A stretch of 64,000 bases of DNA from assembly GCF_949987515.2 (NCBI RefSeq), contig NC_082692.2:46344418-46408417 (forward strand). Direction: 5' to 3'. The translations under genes and the position numbers were made by a program. The notes below the pieces were generated by a model. That model did not search any database and was not told where the DNA came from. It was given only the letters and a program-made list of their open reading frames with translations. Position 1 is the stretch's first letter. Each line of letters starts with the position of its first letter. Source of the DNA: Delphinus delphis (taxonomy: Eukaryota; Chordata; Mammalia; Artiodactyla; Delphinidae). This document shows positions 23,620 through 35,199 of this stretch, piece after piece.

Positions 23620-25664
23620 GTGATATTGTTGGAAAGATGTTATACACATGCACAGTTCCATACATATACACATTCTATGTAAACAATAACTGAATGAAGG
23701 TACAACATAGCATATATTGTGTCAAATAGAGACTATACCTTCTCCAGCAAAGATAGTTATTTTCACAACTATGGGTATTTAGAAAAACCTCTAAGACGGT
23801 AAGCAAAACAACAGCAGACCAAGATGAATAAGTATTACTTTGAGAATTAGAGAGAAGAGGAAGGATGCTCCATGCAAAAAGGAATGATAAAGGGGAAGGC
23901 AAGAAGAGGGACTTTTCAAAGCAAACCCAAAGAATACAGGAAAATAATTTGGGGAAAGAGAGTTCATTTAAAATAGCAGGGGAAATAATTGGGGTTACAG
24001 ATGAGTTCAAAGGCTGAGGTTATAATGCCACTGATTGTATAATAAAGGGCCACATGAAGGTTTTTAAGCAGAGGATAAACTAAGGTTTGGGGGAATTTTA
24101 TCATTCTCAGTTGGTTAGGGTGGATTTAGGGATTCGACTACAATGGTGAAACTTAGTGAGAGGTGGCCTTGACTATGAGCACAGGAAAGTGACTGGAAGA
24201 ATCAAGGCAAAGGTAACACTGAAGATGGAAACACTAAGGTTTGCTGTCAAGAGGATGAGGGAGGAGTCGGGACAGGCAGCCCAGGCTCGGCAGAGGTGTG
24301 TTGTGTGGGGGTGTGTGCGCAGGGGGCAGGAGGAGGGAGGGCCGTGCTGGAAGAACTGACCTTCCAGGCACGGGGAAGTGCTCACACAGTCATGTTCCTT
24401 TGTTGCAAAAGTAAGGTGTTTTACGTGCTATCAGTTGCGATCACTTGCCTACCTGTCACACTTTCCCATGGGTGGGGTCGTGTTGGAGTGGATAAGGCTG
24501 TTTGTGAGAGCGTGCCAAGTGGAGTTTGTGTTGGAGATTCTTTAAGTTTGGGTTTAGTCGACTAGGTTTACTTGTATGAGTTAGGTACTGCTAACATTGC
24601 ATTGTAGAAGTAACTCCGGGGATACTCTTCCTGGCTCATCCGATGTATTCATGGTTGGAGATCTGAGTCTGCTGTTTAGTCGTGCCCTCGGCACTGGTGC
24701 TGGGACGCGTGCTTAGTGTTGGAGGAACCGGAACTGAATGGTTTGGGGCTGGAAATGTTCTGTCAAAAACTCTTCTATGTCATTTAGCTCAACTGTGAAA
24801 GAAATTTGATAGGGGCTTCCCCAAATGTGACAATTCTAACAGTCTATAACTAACCATCAATGAGATAGATGTGAAACTGAAAGAAATGTTTCAAAACTAT
24901 CAGTGTTAACAATGTTTTTCTATCAACCATGCTAGAGGGAAAAAACTGAATTTCTTCAGCTCTCTATAGAAAATATTATAAAATCATTGTCATATTAGAG
25001 GTGATAAAAACCTGTGCTTCAAAAAATAGGGAAAAGTCGTTTAGGGGTACATCAGGCAGTTAATAAAAATACTATATTATTTTCGGGAATTTGTGATATT
25101 TGTAGTATTTTCAGCTTTTAAAATTTTGCAATTGGTCCTGATTGCTTTTCTCGTTCAAAATAAATATTCACTCTCATGCTTAACTTATATTAATAATTTT
25201 GTAACCTTTTTCTTAAAGATAGAATGCAAAATTATATAACCTTCAAACCCATAATCTCTGGATCCCGTAGAGGAAAACAATGGCAACATTTATAGGAAAG
25301 TTTATATATAGGGCTGGAGGGGTCCAGTGGGGTATTGCTTAAAGAAAGAACTGTGTAACCTTAGTTTCTAGTACTGCAAGTCTGTTCCACTGTCCTTAGT
25401 TACAACCATGCTGGTACTGTTGATAAGTATGCTGTTCCTTTGTGGAAATGCTGTCCTTTTAACAAAAGTTTTGTGGGAGAATTGAACATGCAAGTAAAGG
25501 CACACAACTTCTGGAAGTGCCCACCAGAACATCACACTGTATGAAAACATACTGACAACATCATAAATACTCTCTTGCATCTTATGTGTTGGTATAGCAT
25601 GAAAACAAACAAACCAAAACCCTCAGACACACAAAATAGTTTCTAGTTTCAAAAGACATAGGTC
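23620..25664. other. Intron, mostly nothing recognised
   Basis: Includes a purine-rich stretch (23830-24250) that may belong to the unassigned ancient repeat seen at 20020. A GT- and G-rich part lies at 24290-24740. No exon is supported. Confidence 0.5.
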
Positions 25665-25752
25665 TATTTTTAAAATATTTTTAAAAATTTTTTAAATTTT
25701 AAAAATTAAAATTTTTTAAATTTTAAAATATTTTAAAATTATTTTTAAATTA
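25665..25752. repeat. 88-bp pure A/T block made of inverted TTTAAAA-type units
   Basis: No G or C from 25665 to 25752. The block is built from 'tttttaaaatattttt' and 'aaattttaaaaatt'-like pieces that are largely self-complementary, so it could fold into hairpins or a cruciform. Confidence 0.95.
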
Positions 25753-26942
25753 CCTCGTGGTTTTTCCAACAGTTCATACCCAGACAGGGACTTGTATGGG
25801 GGCAAACAAAGCAAAGAGAGATGTCCGCTCAGTTCTGCAGGAGAGGTGCTGGTCATGTATAATCAGTCATGTTAGCCTAATTTATGAAATTCATTTTGAC
25901 AAATTGTTGAGAAGCTTTTCTTCCCATCGGTCTTACTAAGCCTGTTGGCACTGTAGCACATCCTACCATATATTTCACACTCTGAGGCATCCTCCCAGTA
26001 ACAATGAGAGGACTAGAAAATTCACTGTAATTCAATAGCACTTAAAAGTTCCATAAATGAATTCAGGCTGCCAACCTTCAGTTTCAAGTGTATGGAACAT
26101 TTTTTTGACAGGAGAGGGAAATAAGTATTGAATGATAATTGAAATCAATTCTTGTGCCATTTTTGTGGAAGGAAAGATTATGAGCCTGATCTATAATGCA
26201 TTTCGAGGGGCACCACATGTGGTTTTCTGTGTAAAAGCTAAGAGCCTTCACCCAGCAAAGAGAGATTTTTATTAGAGTTTCTAGATTGATATTTGTATTC
26301 CATTAAATAGTCTTGTTTAAGTTTCATGCTCAAGTCTCCTCTTAGCAGAAACTAATTTACCAGAATGTGTTGTAGGATTTTGTTTTGTGAAATGTTACTA
26401 ATATTTACAATAACCAACACATGTAAGGTTAATGAAATACTTTTTGAAACTATAGAATGGGCATAATACTACCTGTGGTTCAAATGTTCATAGAAAGTTA
26501 GTGGTATTTAAACACTATTAAAATATTAAATTATGTGCCCAAATAATATAAGATTGTGTCTTTTAAAATTGTGTGTATTTTTCTTCTAAAGTTGAAGCTT
26601 GATTAAGCCATCCTTCTTCTAGCATCGTGTTTTACACGTTTAAGCCATTTTAGAACAGATGCAGGTTCTTCTGTTGGCCACACACTTAACGGTTGTATCC
26701 AAACCTGTACCTTAATTACCATGATGACTAAGGTCTTTTTTAACACTTACAACACTTACGAGGATGAACATAGGGTTTCTCTCTGAAGCTTTTTTAAGGT
26801 GAATTTTAGCTGATGGAAAATATTATATCACAGTGTATTTTGAAGTTTCCTCCAGGCTCTGCAGCTGTGATCTTTTTGTAGTGTCTGCTATAGACAAGCG
26901 GGAAGAGAGCAAAAAATGCCACCTCAGCCTTGAGGAGATCTA
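25753..26942. other. Intron, nothing recognised
   Basis: Single-copy-looking AT-rich sequence up to the SINE target site at 26943. Confidence 0.55.
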
Positions 26943-26953
26943 CCATTCTCTTG

Positions 26954-27180
26954 GGTTTTTTTTTTTTGTTTTTTTTTTTTTGTTTTTTGCGGTACGCGGG
27001 CCTCTCACTGTTGTGGCCTCTCCCGTTGCGGAGCACAGGCTCCGGACGCGCAGGCTCAGCGGCCATGGCTCACGGGCCCAGCCGCTCCGCGGCATGTGGG
27101 ATCTTCCTGGACCGGGGCACAAGCCCGTGTCCCCTGCATCGGCAGGCGGACTCTCAACCACTGCGCCACCAGGGAAGCCC
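26954..27180 (-). mobile_element. Short CHR-type SINE
   Basis: The minus-strand head GGGCTTCCCTGGTGGCGCAG and a body close to the family consensus. The long tail appears as interrupted T-runs at 26957-26988. The duplication CCATCTCTTG-like site (CCATTCTCTTG) is present at 26943-26953 and 27180-27190. Very little divergence indicates a young copy. Confidence 0.96.
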
Positions 27181-27190
27181 CATTCTCTTG

Positions 27191-29290
27191 TTTTTTACAT
27201 TATTAGTATGTATTAGTTTTTTTTAATCTATGGTTTATATACAGCATGGCTTAAGGATTAATAATGAAAGTGAGTTGAGCATTACTTTATTTCTATAGGT
27301 ATGTTCTTAAAAGGCTGTGCTGGGTACAAGTTAATAGTTTCTATATCATTTTTTTCTTCTGAGTTGATTATGAGTTTGCCAATTATATGCCCACTGAAAA
27401 ATTAAGACCCAGTATAGGGTGACAAATACCTAAGCATACCTAAGAATCCCAAAATTCATTTTTTCTTTTGCTGGTTGAAAAGCATTGTTTTATGTGTTTT
27501 ACCAACACCTCTCTCATAATTTTCTGTCAAAGAAAACTTAATTAAATACGACTTGCCTGGGTAGCTTGATTATCAATGGCTTTTCCAAATAGGAATGGTT
27601 ACATTGCATTAAGTCCTTGTCCATATTTTGGCTGTCTTCCACTATGGATTCTCCATTCAGTGGAAAATAGTGGCTGCTAAATCTTTCCATCAGTTACAGA
27701 TTTTTGTGATTATTTTTTGTCATATGAGCTAAAGGCTTTTACTGGGGAAGCTACAAATGTCCTTTGCAATAACTTTTAATAATCTCATTATTTGAATTAA
27801 GGTAATTTCTCTTCATTATTGAAGATGGGAAACTGTATTTCCCTTTAAATGAAACCATATTGTATTATAGTTTTCATATGTAACTTAGGCAGCAAATATC
27901 ATTCCAAACTAAATCTACCAAAGCCCTTTCCTCCATGAAAAAAATCTCCACTAAAATTTCTTCCCAAACTACCAAGTTTCATCTAGCTGTATTCCCCCTT
28001 TTCTATTCTAAGCTCCTTACAAGGCTATAATAACATCACATTTTTAGTTTTCATCTCCAAAACTATCTTAAACTTTGACTGTCGCTATGGACCTACTTGT
28101 TTGAGAGGCTCCAACTATTTGTGGACTTTTCCATTCAGGGTTCCTCCTGATTTGTCTCCTTCTATTTAGTTGAACATCAAAAAATATACACTCATCTTTT
28201 GCTTCTTGGTTTTGTTTTAAATGCTAAATTCACTTTTGTTTTCCTAAAATACTAAATTCATCACGTCACTTCTTTGTTAGAAAACATCAATCTCTCCCTG
28301 TTGCCTGAAGAATAAAATTCCAACTTCCTAATTTTATTAGAAGATGAAGTTCTTTAATTTTATGAGCTTACTTGCTATTAACTGTGTTTCATTTTCAAAT
28401 GAGATTTTGACCATGAATAAAATAAATGAACAAGCAAGAGAGAAAAATTCTAAATTTATGTAGCCAATCCAGTTATCAGCATCTTTATAATTCTTAAACT
28501 ATTAAAATGTATTGTGCTATTTGATTCAATTTAACTTATCATTTATTGAATGCCCATTTTATATTATGTGAAGTTCCACAGGAAGAGGCAATGAGAGATA
28601 AAAAATATATAGTTACCTTTAATAGGTGGCTGTTGTATTTTAGGACTTTTAGATACATAATCTCACAAAAATAATAAAGGGTAAGAGGTATAATCCTTGC
28701 TTTTCCATTAGGGAATTGTGGGGTCAGAAGATTAGAGAAATTTATCAGTGACCTGTCTGACAGCAGAGCCAGACAGCTCTGTCTTAAAAATTAACATCTT
28801 TTTTTGATATGAATATGTAAAAGGCAAAGCTTCTGGCTTTAAAAGGGCAACAGATAACACACCTGGACAAAAAAAAAACCCCAAAACTCACAGGTTCAGG
28901 GCAGAGTATAATTTGTGAGAGTTGACTCAAGACTTCATTGTGAGAAATATGCTAATATTTTCCTGACTTACTTCACAAACTGGGTTTAAAGTAGTTATGA
29001 CATCAGCTGGAAATCCCATTAACTGAACATACCTGTAATTTTTTATTTGCTTTTCTTGCACTCAGAAAGTTTAAAGAACTGATTTGTTCTAATGCTATCT
29101 ATTTGATATAGTGTAAATTAAAAAATTTAGGGGGAAATGTGACCAATAATCTTCAACTTTATAGTAGTAGGATAGAAAAGACTAGGGCAGTTAGGCACAT
29201 CCTCAAGTTCTTTGGAACTATAGAATATTAAAAGTAGCAAAAAAGCCCAATGATAGCAATAAATAATGATGATACTCATAGTAGAAACAA
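27191..29290. other. Intron, nothing recognised
   Basis: AT-rich single-copy-looking sequence. No exon or young repeat. Confidence 0.55.
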
Positions 29291-29299
29291 CTAATATAA

Positions 29300-29500
29300 T
29301 TAAGTACTTATTATGAGCCAGACACTATGCAAAATTTTTCATCTTCAACATTGAATTTTTACAATAATCTTATTAGGTTGGTATTATTCCCATTTTACAG
29401 TTGAAGAAACTGAGGTTTAAAGAGGGTGAGTAGTATTCCCAAAGTTACAAGACCAGTAAGCAACAGTGCAAGGGTTCATAGAAGTCCAAGGGTAGTGCTC
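29300..29500 (-). mobile_element. MIR SINE fossil
   Basis: Reverse MIR order: 'gccagacactatgc', 'ccattttacagttgaagaaactgagg', 'aagttacaagaccagtaagc'. Confidence 0.85.
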
Positions 29501-29534
29501 ATACTCTCCAAGCTATAACATAGTGCTTAATACA

Positions 29535-29725
29535 CAGCAGGTGCTTGCCTAAGTACTCTACATGCATAGACTCAAGTTACCCTCTTGGCACCTCTATGAG
29601 TTAGGTACTATTACTTTCTTAGAAATAAAAGCTTACATGCAGGGAGAGATTGAATAGCTGGACCAACATCAGCCAGGTAATCAGAAACAGAGCTGGGATT
29701 TCAAACCTTCTGGCTCCAATCCACC
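29535..29725 (-). mobile_element. MIR SINE fossil
   Basis: A second reverse MIR next to the first: 'actctacatgcatagactcaag', 'atgagttaggtactatta', 'aacagagctgggatttcaaacc', 'ctggctccaatcc'. Confidence 0.82.
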
Positions 29726-30334
29726 TCACCTTGCTCTGATGTCTCTGGGTAAGCTAGCAAAAAAAAAAGTCATTTGAAAAATTAGTTGCAAATGATACCA
29801 ATGGAAAAGAAATTAGTGAAATACTTCAAAAAACCACCTAGTAAATCCACCTGGACTATAGTGAACAAATAAAATAAAGGACTTGTGGGGGATGGGGCGA
29901 GGAGGGAAGGCTTGATCGTGAGTTGGAGCAAAATAATAAAATGAGTTGTGAGAAAAATGCCTGGAAGAAAATGTAGTATTTAAGTTGACTGTTAGTGGGG
30001 ACTGGGTGACCATTTCTGAGACATCCGAGGATTAATGTGGCTGTGCACATCAGCAGGGACTGAGGCAGGCAGACACTAGAGGCCAGAAGCACCATGAAAA
30101 GCTTTATGTCATGATCTCAGCAGGAGTGGAATAGAAAAGAGGGGACGATGAAGGACATAGTAAATTAATTAGGAGCTCTGGAACTAATTCCAGAATTTCA
30201 GCCTTGCAAACCATTTTAGGTAATCCAAAAATAAAATCTTATTCAATATTATTTCTTTTTTCCTTTTTTCATCTTGAAAATAGTTTATTATAGAAAATGT
30301 CTCTTCAAAATTTATAAATATGGCAATTAGTTTC

Positions 30335-30650
30335 TCTTCCAGCCTTATTGAGATATTATTGACATAAAACGTATGCAAGTATAAGGTGTACAATGTGATG
30401 ATTAGATACAGTATATATTGCAAAATAATTACCACAATAAGGTTAGTTAACACTTCTATCCTCTCACGTAATTACAATAGTTCTATGTGTATGGTGATAA
30501 CATTTAAGATCTACTTTCTTAACAGCTTTCAAGTATATAACACAGTATTGTTAATTATAGTAACCATAAATCTTATTTATCTTCTAGATGGGAGTTTATG
30601 CCCTTTGACCAATATCTTCCCATTTCCCCACCCTCAATATTATTTTTTGT
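30335..30650 (-). mobile_element. Old LINE-1 (L1M-type) 3'UTR fragment
   Basis: The series 'ttattgagatattattgac', 'aaggtgtacaatgtgatga', 'taccacaataaggttagtta' and 'aacatttaagatctact' is the antisense 3'UTR of older L1 families. Confidence 0.82.
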
Positions 30651-31434
30651 CACCCTTTTTTACTGTAAATCTTGCTTTCCAATTTATCTACATTGTGATA
30701 AAAGCTTCAGTTAGGACACATTTTAGACAGTTGTTTATGAAAACCACAATCTTTAAATGAGATTTAGAAAAGAGATTTAGAAAAGAAAAATGATATTCAT
30801 TTTTTTACTATAAGTAAAATAATATAATGTAGTCCTATAATGACTATAGATTTTGTTTCAGCCCAATGCTTGAACCACTTTCTGAAGTGATGTTTTAAAC
30901 ATAATATTACTGTAACACCACGGTTTTTACATTAATTCTTTTTAGAGCACCCATCTGTCAAAGGCAATTTTAGCCCTTGCTCTGGTTGCATAATAGTGGA
31001 GAAAGAGTATTCTGTTTTGTTTAGTTCTGTTTAGTAGTTTAATCTTTATTATGTGTCAGAGGTCACTTCTCTGCAGAGCCTCTGAAGCCCCTCTGGGAAT
31101 GGTGTGGGGTGGCGAGCAGTGACCTCTGAGGGGAGGAACAGGGCTCAGTCTGAGAGAGGAAGTGATGTGGGTGAGGAAGGGGAGGGAAGGAAAGCCAGGA
31201 CTTTCTGATGACTAATAAAGACCCCCTTCCTCTACCACATCACCTCCATTACGTTTTATTTCTACTCTGAGGAGAACATTTCAATGTTTAGGGATTGTGG
31301 AACTGTCTTTATCCCAGTGTATTTTCTAGGCATTTGCATTCCTTCTGGCTCCCTACCTTTCCTTCTGTTCCTTCAGGTCCTTCAGCCAGAACCACTGGGA
31401 CATCTAGACAGTGCACAACAGAGCTGGTCCAACT
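30651..31434. other. Intron, nothing recognised
   Basis: AT-rich intron with a purine/G-rich patch near 31080-31200. No exon found. Confidence 0.5.
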
Positions 31435-31645
31435 CAGGGGTCAGCAAGCTCTAATTATAAAGGGCCAGAAAGTAACCATTTTTGGTTTGCGAGAAACACA
31501 GTATCTGTCACAACTACTCAATTTTGCTGTTGTAGCACAAAAGCAGCCATGCACAGCACACAAATGAGTGAGAGCAACTTCTGTGTTCCAATAAAACCTA
31601 CAAAAATAGGTGGTGGGGCTGATTTGGCCCATGGGCTTAATGTAT
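31435..31645 (+). mobile_element. hAT-type non-autonomous DNA transposon
   Basis: Starts CAGGGGTCAGCAAGCT and runs through 'aaagggccagaaagtaacc', 'gtcacaactactcaattttgc', 'gtgttccaataaaacct' and 'ctgatttggcccatgggc'. I recognise this order as a common mammalian Charlie-type MITE, without certainty on its family number. The 3' terminal repeat is degraded. Confidence 0.8.
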
Positions 31646-31925
31646 AGCATCCAATGCATTTTGTATTTATCCCATGACAAATGTCAGAACCAAATTTATA
31701 AGAAACATATTTCTGCAATGGTGGCAAAAGGAAGATTCTGGAGTTTTAGTTTATGTGAATTATCTGAGGCCACTCCTGTTCTCATAGGAGCTGCCCACCA
31801 AAGAAGAGGTGTAAGATATTACATCAAACCATATAGAATTTACTCCATCAGTTCTCAGAGATAGTGGTTTGCATAAAATTAATTTCATTTCAAGCCCCTC
31901 CTGCCCTTTTAAAGATGCAACTGTG

Positions 31926-32102
31926 GGGCTTCCCTGGTGGCGCAGTGGTTGAGAGTCGGCCTGCCAATGCAGGGGACTCGGGTTTGTACCCCGGTCCGGG
32001 GGAATCCCACATGCCGCGGAGCGGCTGGGCCCGCTGAGCCTGCGCGTCTGGAGCCTGTGCTCCGCAACAGGAGAGGCCACAACAGTGAGAGGACCGCGTA
32101 CC

Positions 32103-32131
<29 letters not shown>
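31926..32131 (+). mobile_element. Short CHR-type SINE with a long pure poly(A) tail
   Basis: Head GGGCTTCCCTGGTGGCGCAG, B box 'ggtttgtacccc', and an uninterrupted A tract at 32105-32134. Target-site duplications are AAAGATGCAACTGTG (31911-31925) and AAAGATGCAAGTGTG (32132-32146), with one mismatch. It lacks about 13 bases ('gtgagccatggcc' in the sister copies) between 'gggcccg' and 'ctgagcc'. Confidence 0.97.
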
Positions 32132-32136
<5 letters not shown>

Positions 32137-32146
32137 TGCAAGTGTG

Positions 32147-33576
32147 ATGTAGCACACTGCCAAAAAGCTCACAAGAACAGCTAAATACCACTAAAAAAAA
32201 AAAATCTCATTTTCAGCAGAGTTTCTGAAGGTGGGGGCGTGGAGGCACTGTGCAGGTGTCTTGTTAAATGATAAATGAGCTTCGATCCAAATATTTTTAA
32301 GAAGAATGTAGGTACAGTAATACCAATATTCTATAAAGCTACCTACTCCTGATGATAAATTCTCTGGTGTAACCTCACTAGTGGTGCTATGTCCCCGCCA
32401 TTTGTAATAATCCAATATTGTAAGCTGCAGTCAGATAAATATTCACACAAGTGCACTACTTGTTTTATCCTGAAAGAACCTGTTCGCCATCGTACCTCAG
32501 ACAGAGTCAAATTTAATGCATCCTTTAAAAAATGTATTTGGCAATAAAAATGTTGTGGAAATTGATCTTGTTATAAAATTTAGAACCTTAGATTTGACAT
32601 TAAGGCCACTTAGAGACTTCAGCAATCAGTAAGGCAGAGAGGGGACAACTGAATTTCAAGGTAATAGTTCTGAGGCCATAAGGTGAGAAATTGGAACAGC
32701 TTACAAACATAATCTTTCAAGTTGATCATTTATTTGTCACCTGCTACTGCTCTAGGGTACTCCACATGTACAAACAAATAAATAAATAATGTCTTCCTTT
32801 CTGGCATTTTTTTAATCTGAGGGGAATAGACCTGAGTCTTTTAAGATTATTCCATCTTAACAGAGGACCGGCAGGATAACACAGAATCATGCAGCAAATG
32901 ATTTTTAAAAGAATATAATAATCTAATAAATAAGCACAATAAGATGATTATAATTAAATTTAAATTTGGAGAGTTATAACAAAATAGGCTAGTTTGACTT
33001 CAGAAATAAAGTAATATAGAATCTATTATGGGCATGGAGATTAAAATAATTATCAAGTTGACAAGAGGGGGTGAAAAATTCATATTTGTACTTGATGCCT
33101 GTTAGAAGCTTGATTTTATGGCATATGTAATAGTCATGACACAATTCAATGGAAGGAGTGATGTAATACTTTGTGGAAAAGTGGAAAGTTCCTTGTTCAA
33201 GGCTCCCTGTGGTCTGTGAAGGACAGGCAGCTATAGAGATGTAATTGCAACCAATTTCTCAAAGTTAAGCCTGAATCAGTCCTGACAATGTAGATTGCAA
33301 ATTTCTGAAGAGCGTCACCTTCAAGCAAGAGTGGGGTCTGAGTGAAACAGATTGGAAGGATTTTACTTATTGGCACCTGTTACAGGCTTATATGATAAGG
33401 TGTTTTTGTTTACCCTGGATCTGGGATTTCATTGTAAGATTGACTTCCTGCTTCATTTTCCCCTGCATCTTGATCCTATAAACCCTAGCTTCAGCCCGAT
33501 GTATTTACTATCCCAGAACACAATATGCATTTTCACATCTCCTGCATTTACTCTGTATGTGATTCTTTCTAACTTT

Positions 33577-33579
<3 letters not shown>
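32147..33579. other. Intron, nothing recognised
   Basis: AT-rich single-copy-looking sequence. A short 'aaataaataaataa' run lies near 32777. Confidence 0.5.

Positions 33580-33609
<30 letters not shown>
33580..33609. repeat. (CA)n microsatellite
   Basis: About 30 bases of alternating A/C. Confidence 0.95.
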
Positions 33610-33612
<3 letters not shown>

Positions 33613-33744
33613 TTTACACATGACACGGTCTACTCAAACTTCCAGGTTCTCAACTCAGAATTCACACCAGCATTCCTTTAACTAGCACCTTGAAAAGTGA
33701 TGCTTGATACGATCTGCCTTTAATATAATTAATTACCTACTTGC

Positions 33745-33850
33745 GCATCTCTTCTGCTAGATTGTAAGACCCATTGAGGACAGTGTAGGGCTTATTCTCA
33801 TTTATTTCCTACACTACTTGCAAATAATAAGTGGGCAATAAAAAAAATCA
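33745..33850 (+). mobile_element. L2 LINE 3'-end fossil
   Basis: 'ctagattgtaagacccattgagg' followed by 'aataagtgggcaataaa' is the L2 terminus order. Confidence 0.6.
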
Positions 33851-34528
33851 GTTAAACGAATGACTTTTATCAATCTAGCCAGTCAGTTGAAAAGAGATGT
33901 GAAAACCCAGAGAGGGGATAAAATGATGTAAAAATCCCAAGAGGCTTTTAAACTGTGGCATCAGGAGTTCTGACTGGACTATAGGACTGACTTGGGGATA
34001 GGTGTGGTGGAAAAGGCTGGGCCATGTACAACTAGGCTGCCATCTACCAAGTTTCTTCGATTGTTCAGAGGGTGTTTGACTCTCATCCCTGAGATCTTCA
34101 GATGCATCTAGATGAGGTGCTCATCCTGTCACTGGTGTTAAGCTATATATTCTTGTAAGACACCACTTTCTCTAGCAGGGTCAATGTTGTGGTGCAGGTA
34201 TAAATAATAAAGAGGCAACTGAACAAATATTTAGACCAGTTACTGATTAGGTAAAGTATTTCTTAGTAGTAATTACTGGTTTGGGTGGAGAAGGAGGAAA
34301 ATAAAAAGTATAGACATTTAGGTAGAAGGGGGCTAAATCACATCAGTTAATTCCTGATGTAAATTAGAGACTACTTTTTTGTTTGTTTTGCCAGCTATTC
34401 TGTTTAATCAGTATGAATTCTTATATGGGATATTAACAAATGTTTTAAATGAAGCACTTTGTGGAAAGGGTTCAATTATTAGATTTCTTAGAAAAAATTA
34501 CTTATCAGCATTTATTTTTGGTGAACAC

Positions 34529-34736
34529 TTTTTTTTTTTTTTTGCGGTATGCGGGCCTCTCACTGTTGTGGCCTCTCCTGTTGCGGAGCACAGGCTCTGG
34601 ATGCACAGGCTCAGCAGCCATGGCTCACGGGCTCAGCCGCTCCGTGGCATGTGGCATCTTCCCAGACCGGGGCACGAACCCGTGTCCCCTGCATCGGCAG
34701 GTGGACTCTCAACAACTGCGCCACCAGGGAAGCCCC
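34529..34736 (-). mobile_element. Short CHR-type SINE
   Basis: The plus-strand T tract at 34529-34543 is its tail, and the minus-strand head is GGGGCTTCCCTGGTGGCGCAG. No clear flush target-site duplication was found, unlike in its sisters. Confidence 0.94.
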
Positions 34737-35199
34737 AAGACATTTATTTTTAAAGTTATGTTTCCTGTATACATGTAATGAATGTTAGTTACTATTTCTT
34801 ATCTGAAAAAATATCACACAAATGAATCAATTCCTCTGGTATTTAATATAAAGACAACATTATAAAATCAAAGGCAGTTTTCAAAAATTAAAAATGCAAT
34901 AATCCCATTATCCTAAACTGCTTTTATTTTTCTTTATTTCTGAGAAAATTTTTATGTATATAAGAGTTTATATCAATAATGTGTAGTTTAAAGAATAACA
35001 TTATTCATAAAATAAATACACATAAAACACAGAGACTAAAACAATGAAACATTACAGGCTCCCCACGCATCCCTATGCAGTCATACCCCCTTCACATGTA
35101 ATAGGCTGAACTGAATGATAATCATCACCTTGCTTTTCCTTTGTCACTTATTCACTTATGTATTAAAAAATGCAGTTTAGTTTTGTTTCTTTTTAAACT

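Noticed and set aside
26940..27226. Open frames with ALDAQAQ/MAHGPSRSA-type peptides, recurring at several places
   Set aside because: They are chance translations of the SINE body and recur wherever a copy sits (17093-17392, 31760-32191, 34379-34788, 57610-57965).
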